This document shows, in pieces, positions 47,124 to 55,744 of a DNA stretch of 64,000 nucleotides (positions are counted from its first letter, which is position 1; every line of letters starts with the position of its first letter). The stretch covers positions 80,635 through 144,634 of the forward strand of contig NZ_NPMS01000009.1 of NCBI RefSeq assembly GCF_002266285.1, in the 5' to 3' direction. Made by a program: the position numbers and the translations under genes. The notes beneath the pieces were generated by a model. That model worked only from the letters and a program-made list of their open reading frames with translations. It made no database searches and was not told where the DNA came from. The DNA is from Virgibacillus indicus. Its GTDB lineage: Bacteria; Bacillota; Bacilli; Bacillales; Amphibacillaceae.

Positions 47124-47837
47124 TTATTTTTGCAGATTTTCAACAACTTTTCCGTAAGTCAGTGTGAATGCACCTTCTATATACACAGCTCCAACAATCT
47201 CTTTAACTCCTAATTCACTCAATGGATCCTGGCTTGATTCCTCCATATTCAATGTCGCTTTTCCTAATATTTTCTTCTTTGTTTCAACATCCTGCAAAAC
47301 ATTCTCAACAATCGTGTTTGTATCTGTTCCATCAACTTCTGGATGCGGCATCCGCTTCACTTGAAGTCTCGGGCTCAGTACAGGTGGTTCCATCTCATCT
47401 GCCCCTTCTTCAAATGTGATGTCGATGATTTTCTTTCCTCTTCTTGTAATGCTTCCAGTTATTTTCCCTTCACTTTCTTCAAATTCAACTTCAGCCAGTT
47501 TTTTCGGATATCCCCAAATCTCTCTGCCAGCACATAGTGCGTCATCCTGATCCACATATTCAAATGCGACACAGGCTCCTTTTATTCCTTTGTACGAACA
47601 AGGAATGACAACTCCACCTTCACTGTACAGATCAAGTCCCTTAATCTCATTGTTTTTCAACACAAATACTTCAAAAATATCTGAAGTCAATTCGAACTCT
47701 TTTGGCAAAAATCTTTGCAATGCTTCTCTGTCTCCCCGGCAGTATACACTAATCTTTTGATAATCTTCATATCTGTAAGGAAGACTTGGATATAAAGGTG
47801 AGTACTCCGGTAAAATTGAATATTCGTAATTTTTCAT
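47124..47837 (-). CDS. Acetoacetate decarboxylase-family protein
   Basis: A 237-residue ADC-fold enzyme. Start ATG at 47837 (GGGGGAATTTCATC in front); the earlier frame is unsupported. GREIWGYPKKLAEVEF carries the Schiff-base lysine pair. The acidic residues of the clostridial active site are retained: Glu in FEVFVL and Glu in SEGGVVIP. It probably decarboxylates acetoacetate or a related beta-keto acid. First gene of the operon, directly behind a sigma-54-type promoter. Confidence 0.85.
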   Translation of the reverse strand: MKNYEYSILPEYSPLYPSLPYRYEDYQKISVYCRGDREALQRFLPKEFELTSDIFEVFVLKNNEIKGLDLYSEGGVVIPCSYKGIKGACVAFEYVDQDDALCAGREIWGYPKKLAEVEFEESEGKITGSITRRGKKIIDITFEEGADEMEPPVLSPRLQVKRMPHPEVDGTDTNTIVENVLQDVETKKKILGKATLNMEESSQDPLSELGVKEIVGAVYIEGAFTLTYGKVVENLQK

Positions 47838-47876
47838 GATGAAATTCCCCCATTTTTTTATATTCACTATTTATAT

Positions 47877-47893
47877 TGCAAAATTCATGCCAA
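47877..47893 (-). promoter_or_regulatory. Sigma-54 (-24/-12) promoter
   Basis: The minus strand reads TTGGCATGAATTTTGCA, a near-perfect match to TTGGCACGnnnnTTGCW with correct GG-GC spacing. It lies about 40 bp before the first decarboxylase gene. The adjacent enhancer-binding protein gene supports this assignment. Confidence 0.85.
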
Positions 47894-47895
47894 AA

Positions 47896-47925
47896 ATCAA
47901 AACCCTGAATTTTCAGGGTTTTGAT
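47896..47925 (-). terminator. Terminator of the regulator gene, or activator site
   Basis: ATCAAAACCCTGA and TCAGGGTTTTGAT form perfect 13-bp arms with a 4-base centre, followed on the minus strand by TTTTT. Its position 50 bp after the regulator stop fits a terminator; it is too close to the -24 box for a usual enhancer site. Confidence 0.65.
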
Positions 47926-47973
47926 ACGAATTAAATTTGTTTTTACCTAAAACATTATATTTAGTTTGGGTAA

Positions 47974-48732
47974 TTACTCATTATTGAGTAATTTTATATT
48001 TAATATATATTTTTCTAATTGGTACTTTTTGATTTTATTGCTCATCGTCTGCTGAGGCATGTCCAGATTTCTGGCAGCTTTGGATATATTACCAGATGTG
48101 TTTTCCAGTTCATTCTTTATAATTTTGATTTCAGTCTTCTCTATTATTTCTCTAAAGGGTGTGTTCGTATCACTATTATCCAGAGGTGGATAGGAATAAT
48201 TTTTATTTATTAAATGGGAATTTTCATTAAAACTGTTAAATCGTATATCATCTTCTTCAATCAGACCTGTATCTTTTTTATTCATCACACGTTCAATCAC
48301 ATTTCTAAGCTCACGGATATTGCCCGGCCAGGAATAGTTTTTCAACTTATCAAGTGCTCCATCAGAAATACCTGTAATAAGTTTCCCAAATACATCATTA
48401 AAATCTTCAATGAAATGATCAACTAATATTGGGATATCAGACTTTCTTTTACGAAGTGGAGAGAGTTCTACATTAAGTACGCTTAACCGGTAATATAAAT
48501 CTTCACGTATTTTGTTTTTATTAAGGAGCTCTTTAGGATTTGTATTGGACGCGACAATTAATTTCACCTCTACCTTGAACTCTTTTACATCACCCACTCG
48601 TCTTATTTTCTGATCCTGGATGACCCGAAGCAGTTTTGCCTGCAAGCTCATGGGCAATGAGTTGATTTCATCTAAAAACAGAATTCCCCCGTCGGCTAAT
48701 TCAAATAGTCCTTCCCGATCTACTGCACCAGT
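47974..48732 (-). pseudogene. Sigma-54 activator, C-terminal part (after IS)
   Basis: Continues the protein at TGAVDREGLFELADGGILFLDE (Walker B), through REDLYYRLSVLNVELSPLR, the arginine-finger region and a Fis-type HTH (NISKAARNLDMPQQTMSNKI). The GAFTGA loop is the spot where the IS110 element entered. Without the insertion this is a RocR/PAS-type enhancer-binding protein of about 480 residues. Confidence 0.88.
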
Positions 48733-48739
48733 ATCGTAA

Positions 48740-48982
48740 TATAAGGTTAACCAGATTTTACTGGTTGACCTTTTTCTATATGGTCTTATTATAACGGTAG
48801 TCGGGGTAGAACGTCGCACCAGTGGGATTTAATCTCGTCAGCTAAACTGTTCACCCCCTACTTGTATAAACATGTTTCAGGCTGGTTGGGACAATGTGAT
48901 CCCGTTTAACAAGCGAACCTATGACATTACAAGAAGCCTTAGGGGATACCGACTAATTTAATATTCTAGGAGGAGATTGTGT
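48740..48982 (+). ncRNA. Candidate IS110 bridge RNA region
   Basis: IS110-group elements encode a bridge RNA in the non-coding left end. This 240-bp stretch has paired segments, for example AACCAGATTTTACTGGTT at its start and several GC-rich clusters. I cannot fold it here; the call rests on element family and position only. Confidence 0.35.
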
Positions 48983-50218
48983 ATGAATCCAGTCATCGGT
49001 CTGGATGTTTCAAAAGGGGAAAGTCAGATTCAAGCCTTTTTAGATAAAGGTAAACCTTATCGAAAGAGCTTTAGTATTAAGCATGACATAAAAGGGTTGG
49101 GAAATTTATTAGAATTCCTTCATGAAGTTGAAAAATCAGCTAACAACCAACCCACGGTCGTGTTGGAATCAACTGGTCACTATCATTATCCAGTTATTCA
49201 ATTTTTGGAGGAACAAAAGTATGTCTATATTATTGTTAATCCTCTTATCTCACATCGTGCCAAAAGTTCAAGTCTACGTAAGGTTAAAACAGATGCAGTA
49301 GATGCCTATCACCTTTGTGAGCTGTTTTATAAAGAAGAGTTGGAACCTTATAAAAAGCGAGGTATTCAACTTTTAAACCTTCGCAATCTTACTAGACAAC
49401 AAGAAAGTATTGCAGAAATATCAGCAAAAACTAAAATACAGTTACACTCCTTGTTGGATCAGGTATTCCCTGAATATAGAGGTGTGTTTGGGAGTTTATA
49501 TTCAAGAGTATCTTTACTTACTTTACTAGCATTCCCAACATCTGAGGCGGTATTAAGTGCGAGTGAAAGAGAATTATCAGAGAAGATAAGTTCATTATGT
49601 AAAAGTCGTTCCGACCTTTGGGCAAAAGAAAGGGTAAAAAAGCTAAAAGAAGCAGCCCTTCGTAACCCGTTCAAGAATAACCTGTATCAGAGCAATATCT
49701 TTAATCTGGAGATGTTAGTTAATCTTGTTCTTCAATACCAAGAGCATCTATCCAAGATTGCGACTGAAATAGATGCCCTTTCTAGAGGAATTGAAGAATA
49801 TCATATTCTCCAATCTATTCCTGGGATCGGAAAAAAAATCGCTGCAACGATTATTTCCGAGATTGGAGAGATTGATTGATTTAATAATGCCAAAAAGCTC
49901 GTTGCATTCGCAGGAGTGGATCCGAGTGTTTACTCTTCAGGTAAGTTTACAGCATCAGTAAATCGAATCACCAAACGAGGATCTAATAGGCTACGACACG
50001 CCTTATATATGGCTGTTCAAAGTGGTATTCGTGATTCTCGTAAAAAGAAAACGACTGATGAGATAATAGCACGCAATAAGAGACTAAGAGAGTTTTATGA
50101 TAAAAAACGTGAAGAAGGCAAACCCTTTAGAGTAGCAGTTATTGCATGTGTAAATAAGCTCTTACACTGGATTTACGCCCTACTAAAAGGCAGATCTACT
50201 TTCCAAGATATAGCATAA
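48983..50218 (+). pseudogene. IS110 transposase with internal TGA
   Basis: A 411-codon frame starting at ATG 48983 (AGGAGGAGA in front). The N-terminal DEDD domain shows GLDVSKG, VVLESTGHYHY and VKTDAVDAYHL; the C-terminal part shows the helix-hairpin-helix IPGIGKKIAATII and AGVDPSVYSSGKF with the catalytic Ser. TGA at 49877-49879 lies between EIGEID and FNNAKKLVAFAG, where relatives have Arg (CGA to TGA). Unless the stop is read through, this copy is inactive. Confidence 0.9.
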
Positions 50219-50354
50219 AAACTATATCTAACTAAATATAACAATACCTTCCAATCACTGAATAGTGGAGGGTTATTTGGCATGCTTATTTTTAGTATAT
50301 CATGAGAAATTTAATTTTTTTAGTGAAAAATATTGACAACTATTAGCTGGTTTA

Positions 50355-51029
50355 GCTTCCCTGTGTTGTTCCAAATAAATAAGATTCAAGCAGATTTTCC
50401 GGTATTGCTGCACAGTTCTGTGTGATAAGCGGGATTTTTGAACCGTTTGTCATTTCTTTATGGACCGCTTTTACAAAAACCTCTTTTCCAGTTCCAGTTT
50501 CTCCATATATGAAAATGGGGGACAAACTATTCGCATACATATTCAAGTCAGATTTTAATTTACGAATCTCTTTACTTTCACCAACAAATTCTTCAGCATT
50601 TTCTTTTTGCTTTACCTGAAATTTGCTGGACTTTGATGCTTTATTGCTTTCCAGCTGTAAATTACGTAATTCATCTGTCAGAGCCTCTACTCTGGTAATA
50701 TCGCGGAATATTTCAAATGCACCAATTACCTTACCATCTTGGAATAAGGGATAGGTGGAAGTAATAGTTGTTTTCTTTTCTCCACGATAGGTAGAGAAGG
50801 TTTGCTGTTTCTCAATGATAGGCTGCTTCGATTCGAAAATCTGCATAAAGGTACTGTTATCTTTATTTAAATAAGGAAATAAATCAAATATGGATTTTCC
50901 TATGATTTTTTCATTGTTAAGGCCGATGGAATTACTTGCTTTATTTGCATAGGTAAATATGAAATTCGAATCAATTACCATAACACCTTCATTTATGGTG
51001 TCTGTTACTGTTTTAAATATTTTATCCAA
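50355..51029 (-). pseudogene. Sigma-54 activator, N-terminal part (before IS)
   Basis: Start TTG at 51029, 6 bases after AAAGGGGGGG. Residues 5-115 are a PAS sensor domain (INEGVMVIDSNFIFTYANKA ... VIGAFEIFRDITRVEALTDE). The AAA+ domain begins VGESKEIRKL with Walker A GETGTGKEV and ends at LFGTTQGS, where the IS110 starts. The lost middle would supply ATP hydrolysis and sigma-54 contact, so the activator is non-functional. Confidence 0.88.
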
Positions 51030-51347
51030 AAACAACCCCCCCTTTGTTTATTGGGTTCAATTTGTTCTCTATAAATTATATTGTATATCAAAATGGATTT
51101 TTTAGAAATTTCTACATGGTGGGTGTTTGTGTCTAGCTTTTCTCTTTAACGATATGACACCAGTATATTTGGCACTCTATTTTTGTACACTTTTCCCCGG
51201 CTACCGCGCGACATCCGTCGCTTGCTGAGAGTATGGTGTCAGTCCCCAAATTACTCTGCCACTTTAGTGTATCGAGGAACTTGCCCTGTTTAACCCAGTT
51301 TAACTCAATCATCTTTCCATTTTATTACATAAACCCCAATAACGAAA
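51030..51347. other. Intergenic stretch with a decayed REP copy
   Basis: At 51235-51275 GTGTCAGTCCCC and CCACTTTAGTG recall REP family 1. The rest, AT-rich with a pyrimidine-rich patch, contains nothing recognised. Confidence 0.4.
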
Positions 51348-51395
51348 AAAAGCCCCTTCACTGCATAAGCGAATACAACAAGGAGCCCAACACCA
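51348..51395 (-). terminator. Terminator of the dnaB-like gene
   Basis: GGCTCCTT pairs with AAGGGGCT (wobbles) across a long loop, then seven T on the minus strand. Confidence 0.55.
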
Positions 51396-51407
51396 TTTCT
51401 CTTCCAA

Positions 51408-52697
51408 TCATCCCATCAACCCAGTAACCCCAACCCTCTCTTCCCGCACAACCCCATACTCCTTCAAAAACTCCATCCGCACCGTCCCCGTCGGACCATT
51501 CCGCTGCTTCGCTATAATTACCTCTATCTCATTCTTCTGCTCACTCCTTTTATCGTAATAGTCGTCACGATACAAAAAGGAAATAACATCTGCATCCTGC
51601 TCGATATTTCCCGACTCACGCAAGTCAGACATTAGCGGGCGTTTATCCTGCCTTGCGTCCACTCCGCGTGACAGCTGAGAAAGCAACACGATTGGGATTT
51701 TCAGCTCCAAAGCGAGCAGTTTAAGCTCCCGCGTTACCTCACCAATTTCCAGATCCCGTCGATCACGCCGGCTTATGGCAGGTGCAATTAACTGGAGATA
51801 GTCGATGATCACAAGCTGATTTCCTTTTGGATGTTCGTGTATTTGTTTCCTTATTCCGGCGCGAATTTCGGCAAGGCTTTGTTTTCTATCAAAAATTTCT
51901 AACTTCCAATTGGTCATTTCTCCGATTGCCCGCATCGCTTTCTCATAATCTTCAGTTGCAAAACGATTAGGGATATCACGCCATTTACTCGCATTGATTT
52001 CCCCTTCCGCAGAAATCATTCGTTTCAGAAGCTGCTTTGTCCTCATCTCCAAGCTAAAGACAAGCGATGTGCCTCCATTCTTACAATGGCCAGCTGCTAA
52101 GTTGAGGGCAAATGCGGTTTTCCCTACAGAGGGTCTTGCAGCAAGGATAATCAAATCTCCTTGCTGCAAGCCTCCAGTCAACTTGTCAAAAGCAGACAGT
52201 GAAGTTAAGTAACCTAATGTCTCTGGCTCTGCTTTCAATAACTCTTTACTAATTTCCATCAAATTATCATACGTACTTTTTTCCTCTTTTGCTATGCTTG
52301 TATCTCTGCATACTGTTAAATCTTGCAGCAAATGATCCATCGATTTTGCAGAAGGATCCTGTAAGAATTGGTTCACTGCTATTTTTGCTTGATGAAGCTG
52401 GTATGCTTCGATAAGAATTTGCTCATAATGCTTGAAAGCTGCAGTGCTTGGAACAGATTCAGCAAGCTTTGTCAGGTAAGCAACACCACCAATTCCTGAG
52501 ATTTTATCGCCCAAAGTCATTGTGACAATTACGAGATCAATCTTTCTTTCCTCTTTGTCCGCCTGCTTCATCGCTAAGAAGATTTTCCGGTGTTCTCCAT
52601 AATTAAAGTATTTTTCATCAATTTTTAGTTCTTTAAAAAGCGGGCCTTCCAATAAAATGGAACCTAATACACTTGTCTCTGCATGGTACGTATCCAT
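51408..52697 (-). CDS. Replicative DNA helicase DnaB-like (phage-type)
   Basis: A 429-residue DnaB/DnaC-type helicase. N-terminal domain (AETSVLGSILLEGPLF), then RecA core: LTGGLQQGDLIILAARPSVGKTAF (Walker A), LVIIDYLQLI (Walker B) and QLSRGVDARQDKRPLMSDLRESG. It is a little shorter than the chromosomal helicase, and it follows a loader and a DnaD-like protein, so it belongs to a phage-type replication module rather than to the core replisome. Confidence 0.9.
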   Translation of the reverse strand: MDTYHAETSVLGSILLEGPLFKELKIDEKYFNYGEHRKIFLAMKQADKEERKIDLVIVTMTLGDKISGIGGVAYLTKLAESVPSTAAFKHYEQILIEAYQLHQAKIAVNQFLQDPSAKSMDHLLQDLTVCRDTSIAKEEKSTYDNLMEISKELLKAEPETLGYLTSLSAFDKLTGGLQQGDLIILAARPSVGKTAFALNLAAGHCKNGGTSLVFSLEMRTKQLLKRMISAEGEINASKWRDIPNRFATEDYEKAMRAIGEMTNWKLEIFDRKQSLAEIRAGIRKQIHEHPKGNQLVIIDYLQLIAPAISRRDRRDLEIGEVTRELKLLALELKIPIVLLSQLSRGVDARQDKRPLMSDLRESGNIEQDADVISFLYRDDYYDKRSEQKNEIEVIIAKQRNGPTGTVRMEFLKEYGVVREERVGVTGLMG

Positions 52698-52703
52698 ATC
52701 TAT

Positions 52704-53027
52704 TTACCTCTCTTTTCCTTTAATGAATTGCTCAAACTGTTGGCGAAACTGCTCTTTTAGTAGCGGAGACACTTTCTTAGCCTCTTCTTGCCATTTCGCC
52801 ATTTCTTCCAGATGTGATTCCTCCTCGTCCCCGTAAGCCGCAATCTCACTAAGCATTGGTGGATAAGGATGTTCCATGATGTATGCAGAAAGATTTTTCA
52901 TTACTCCTTGATAATCCATTTGCTTTAGGTTCGGCACTAACATCTTGGCTTTCCGCTTCGTCAAATCAAACCGTGGATACATTTCATTAATCGTCTGCAA
53001 TACTTCTAACGCTTCTTCTTTTATCAT
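52704..53027 (-). CDS. Helicase loader/inhibitor-like protein (G39P type)
   Basis: A 107-residue helical protein between DnaD-like and DnaB-like genes. ALEVLQTINEMYPRFDLTKR, then HPYPPMLSEIA, fits the phage SPP1 G39P-type loader family that handles the phage helicase. The stop lies 6 bp before the helicase start. Confidence 0.7.
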   Translation of the reverse strand: MIKEEALEVLQTINEMYPRFDLTKRKAKMLVPNLKQMDYQGVMKNLSAYIMEHPYPPMLSEIAAYGDEEESHLEEMAKWQEEAKKVSPLLKEQFRQQFEQFIKGKER

Positions 53028-53816
53028 TTAAAAATCCTCCTTTAAAAGTTCCGTAAACAAATCTTCATGGGATTCTTCATTTGGCTTTTGCTTGCGAAAC
53101 GGAATGAGTTTCTTGTTCTTTTCCAATTCTTTTTCAAGTTCATAGGTCTCTACTTCTTCCAACGTCGCGAGTCCTGCCTGCTTCCAATTCTGCAAGATTT
53201 TCTCCAGATAGCTGAAGGTTCTTCCTCCCTTTTTCACACTTTCCCGAATTGCTTCTACTACAATTTCTTCATCGAATACCCTAGCCCATGCCAGTAATTC
53301 ATCTTCAATCATTGGGGTTAGCTTATTCATATTTTCTTCATAGCTTTTAAAAAGCAAATTTACTTCGCGCCCTTCCCCCCTGCTACTACTCTTTTCTTTT
53401 GAATTTTTTACTTTATGTATGGTCAAGTTTGGGGTCGAAGTTGGAGTCAGCTCCCGGGTCATTTCTTGGGTCAAGTGTGGAGTCAACTTCTCGTTATTCG
53501 TAAAAGAAGAATAATGCTCAATTGCTTGATGTAACGGGATCATTTCATAAATTGGCGCTTTGTTCAGGTGACCTTTTTCATAACGGATAAACCTGCGTTC
53601 CAGCAGCTTCTTTCTTGCATTGATGACACCCTGTTTAGATAGACCAGTAAATTTCATTAGTGTAGAAGTAGGTGCATTGAAAATACTTCTTTGCCCGAGT
53701 CTGTTTCCGATATTCATCAGCGTATGCCAGAGCACAATTTCTCCTGTAGTTATGTGATTCAGCATCATCCAATCCATGAAAAAGTTTTTGTCTTTGTGAA
53801 AATTGAGTACAGTCAT
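53028..53816 (-). CDS. DnaD-domain replication initiator (phage-type)
   Basis: A 262-residue protein. The N-terminal winged helix (TTGEIVLWHTLMNIGNRLGQ ... TGLSKQGVINARKKLLERRF) resembles DnaD. A low-complexity linker rich in Thr-Pro follows, then a C-terminal DnaD/DnaB2 domain (AWARVFDEEIVVEAIRESVK, FSYLEKILQNW, the YxxxILxxW motif). Such proteins open phage origins. The module's direction is the same for four genes. Confidence 0.85.
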   Translation of the reverse strand: MTVLNFHKDKNFFMDWMMLNHITTGEIVLWHTLMNIGNRLGQRSIFNAPTSTLMKFTGLSKQGVINARKKLLERRFIRYEKGHLNKAPIYEMIPLHQAIEHYSSFTNNEKLTPHLTQEMTRELTPTSTPNLTIHKVKNSKEKSSSRGEGREVNLLFKSYEENMNKLTPMIEDELLAWARVFDEEIVVEAIRESVKKGGRTFSYLEKILQNWKQAGLATLEEVETYELEKELEKNKKLIPFRKQKPNEESHEDLFTELLKEDF

Positions 53817-53843
53817 TTTTACATATCTCCTTTAGATTTATTA

Positions 53844-53923
53844 GATACACGGGGACGGTTCTCGTGTTGCAAATAAAGCAACACAAGAAACAAAGCGAAA
53901 CGGGAGAACCGCCCCCGCGTTTA
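53844..53923. repeat. REP-like palindrome, family 2
   Basis: ACGGGGACGGTTCTC and GGGAGAACCGCCCCCG are complementary outer arms; GTTGC/GCAAC forms an inner hairpin. It matches a copy at 60.7 kb and the class of REPs served by RAYT transposases. Confidence 0.8.
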
Positions 53924-53997
53924 ACCCGCGTTGCAATGCCAAAAAGGCAAATTGCTGCTTGAAAGTTGTTCCTTTCAAATTCAGCAATTCACCATTC

Positions 53998-54165
53998 TTA
54001 CATGCTTTCCAGCAGCCATTTTTCCAGGACATCTTCTAAAAAGAAGATTCTGCCGCCAATTTTGATATGGGGGATCTTTTTTTCTTTTACAAGATCATAA
54101 ATCGTGTCTTTATGCAGTCCCAGATAGATCGCTACATCTTCAACAGACATTGTTCGTTTTTCCAT
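53998..54165 (-). CDS. Excisionase-type helix-turn-helix protein, 55 aa
   Basis: ATG at 54165 after AGGGAGGAAAACGTT. MSVEDVAIYLGLHKDTIYDL followed by KEKKIPHIKIGGRIFF is the MerR-like HTH_17/excisionase fold. It heads the phage replication cluster and is the only recombination-directionality candidate here. No integrase is in the window. Confidence 0.85.
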   Translation of the reverse strand: MEKRTMSVEDVAIYLGLHKDTIYDLVKEKKIPHIKIGGRIFFLEDVLEKWLLESM

Positions 54166-54333
54166 AACGTTTTCCTCCCTTCACGTATATAATCGAAAGG
54201 AGTAAACATTTGGGGGTGAAAAGGCGGGAATTTTTGTAAAAGAATTTGTTTGTGGGGTTTTAAAGGTAATTGTTGGTTCCCCCATTATTTTTTCATTTTA
54301 GTGTAGCGGAGGTTTGTTATTGTTTGACTTTGG

Positions 54334-54361
54334 TTTCATTTCCAGCCAAATGTGGTATAAT
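54334..54361 (+). promoter_or_regulatory. Promoter of antitoxin RNA 1
   Basis: TTTCAT and TATAAT, 16 bp apart; conserved in copy 2 at 54760-54787 (same -10). Confidence 0.6.
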
Positions 54362-54367
54362 ATAATT

Positions 54368-54507
54368 AGAAATTGAATAAATTAAAAAGAGCCCAGCTGT
54401 AACTGGACTCTTTGGATAAGCGGTTCCCCCAGAGGGATCGGCTACTCTTGCGAATAGACCTCTCCCAATAACTTTTGACTGGTAATGGGGAGGGTCTATT
54501 TTTTATT
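54368..54507 (+). ncRNA. Antisense antitoxin RNA 1
   Basis: About 140 nt. It opens with a hairpin (AAAGAGCCCAG/CTGGACTCTTT) and ends with a long stem around AATAGACC/GGTCTATT plus a T-run. The 3' part is complementary to the last part of the toxin mRNA, as with RatA and SR4-type antitoxins in B. subtilis. Confidence 0.7.
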
Positions 54508-54594
54508 ATTGATCATCGTAATGACCAATGCGAGTAATGCAATCAGCAAGGTACCGAAGCTTCCCAGTACCATCAAAACCTCATACATACCCAT
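54496..54594 (-). CDS. Type I toxin (holin-like, TxpA/BsrG type), copy 1
   Basis: 32 residues: MGMYEVLMVLGSF then one hydrophobic helix (TLLIALLALVITMI) and NNKK. The MxxYExLMxxxxFGxLI pattern is the signature of the putative holin-like (Hol_Tox) toxins such as BsrG and TxpA, which damage the membrane when the antisense RNA fails. GGGGGTGATGCCT precedes the start. The convergent antitoxin overlaps its 3' end. Confidence 0.85.
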   Translation of the reverse strand: MGMYEVLMVLGSFGTLLIALLALVITMINNKK

Positions 54595-54793
54595 AGGCAT
54601 CACCCCCAATCTAAAAAGGGATTAGCCGACCGCCCCTAAATGGAACATTATCTAATGAAAGCATAACACAGATAAGTAAAACGTACATTCTATTTTATAA
54701 TCTCTGTAAGAAATTTTAAAGTGATTTAATACCCCATTGATCCAGTTATGCTGTAGTGGTTTCATTTCCTGCTAAATATGGTATAATATAATT

Positions 54794-54932
54794 AGAAACT
54801 GAATACATTAAAAAGAGCCCAGCTGTAACTGGACTCTTTGGATAAGCGGTCCCCCCAGAGGGATCGGCTACTCTTACAGAATAGACCTCTCCCAAAAACT
54901 TTCTAGGGTCAATGGGGGGTCTATTTATTTTT
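54794..54932 (+). ncRNA. Antisense antitoxin RNA 2
   Basis: Second copy of the antitoxin RNA: the same -10, 5' hairpin and 3' convergent stem. It differs from copy 1 mainly in the loop between the arms (ACTTTCTAGGGTCAA). Confidence 0.7.
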
Positions 54933-55016
54933 GATCATCGTAATGACCAATGCGAGTAATGCAATCAGCAGGGTACCGAAACTCCCCAGTACCATCAAAA
55001 CCTCATACATACCCAT
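54921..55016 (-). CDS. Type I toxin (holin-like), copy 2
   Basis: 31 residues, identical to copy 1 through MVLGSFGTLLIALLALVITM, then IKNK. Upstream GGTGGTGATGCCT and a shared TGTGTTATACT -10-like region. The two cassettes repeat every 426 bp, so one arose by tandem duplication. Confidence 0.85.
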   Translation of the reverse strand: MGMYEVLMVLGSFGTLLIALLALVITMIKNK

Positions 55017-55181
55017 AGGCATCACCACCTTTTTTAAAAAAAGGGATTAGCCGACCGCCCCTAAAAGAACATTATCCATTGATAGTATAACACAGATAAA
55101 CGAAACATACATTCGTTTTTTGTGATTGCTGTTGTGTTCCGTTATCGGGATAACTTTTCAAAGTACTGCTTTCCTGCTAAT

Positions 55182-55703
55182 TTATTCCGGAATCTCCTCA
55201 TAAGCCAGCTTCCTAATGATATCCTCATACTCCGGATATTTTGCCAAAAGATCTTCCTGCGTAAATAATTCAAAATCCTGAAATTCAAACCCTGGCGAAA
55301 CCATGCATCCTACTAAAGAGAATGTATCATCTTCCATCACCGAAGATCCAAAGATAGAATTTTTCAGAACCAGCGCTTGCGGTACCTCCCCATTCTCCAA
55401 ATCCAGACCTAATTTGATTTCCTTCTATTCTCCATTCTCATCGATACTATGAATGGTTAAAGAACTGCCAGCGTGATAGTACCATAATTCATCCGATTTC
55501 AAACGGTGAAAATGAGAGATATCGTTAGAAGTCAATAAAAAGTAAATACTCGTATAAAGCTTTCGTTTCCCTTCAAAATTAACCGTTAGTTCCCCATCAG
55601 AGGTTTGTTCTTCCGATGCAAATATGCTTTTATAATAACCACCTTCCGGGTGTGGCGTAAGGCCGAGTTTCGATACATAATAGTTTGGATCACTGCTAGT
55701 CAT
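55182..55703 (-). pseudogene. Cupin-type DUF985 protein with one stop codon
   Basis: About 170 residues in one frame. N-terminus KLGLTPHPEGGYYKSIFAS; core TSIYFLLTSNDISHFHRLKSD with the metal-type HFH, and GCMVSPGFEFQDFELF toward the end are those of DUF985 cupins. TAG at residue 98 lies between DENGE and KEIKLGL where relatives have Tyr. GGAGGTGTTCACA before ATG 55703. A fragment of the 5' end is duplicated at 60.8 kb. Confidence 0.85.
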
Positions 55704-55744
55704 TGTGAACACCTCCATTTTCGATAGATTTTACAGCAAAGTAA

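Larger units (their letters stand above)
48733..50354 (+). mobile_element. IS110-family insertion sequence
   Basis: About 1.62 kb of DNA interrupts the AAA+ domain of the sigma-54 activator at the codons for FTGA. The left end (48733-48982) is a long non-coding stretch, the transposase follows, and about 135 bp remain on the right. No terminal inverted repeats or clear target duplication are seen, as expected for IS110. The flanks can be rejoined almost exactly to give an intact GSFTGAVD motif, so the insertion is recent. Confidence 0.88.

Noticed and set aside
47896..47925. Palindrome as an upstream activator site for the sigma-54 promoter
   Set aside because: It lies directly against the -24 element and is followed by T-run in the direction of the regulator gene, so termination is the simpler reading; kept as an alternative only.
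48733..48819. N-terminal extension of the regulator's C-terminal half
   Set aside because: These codons come from the IS110 left end, not from the regulator.
53635..54032. Small minus-strand ORFs across the REP family 2 copy
   Set aside because: Read-through of the palindrome and neighbouring genes; no ribosome sites or homology.
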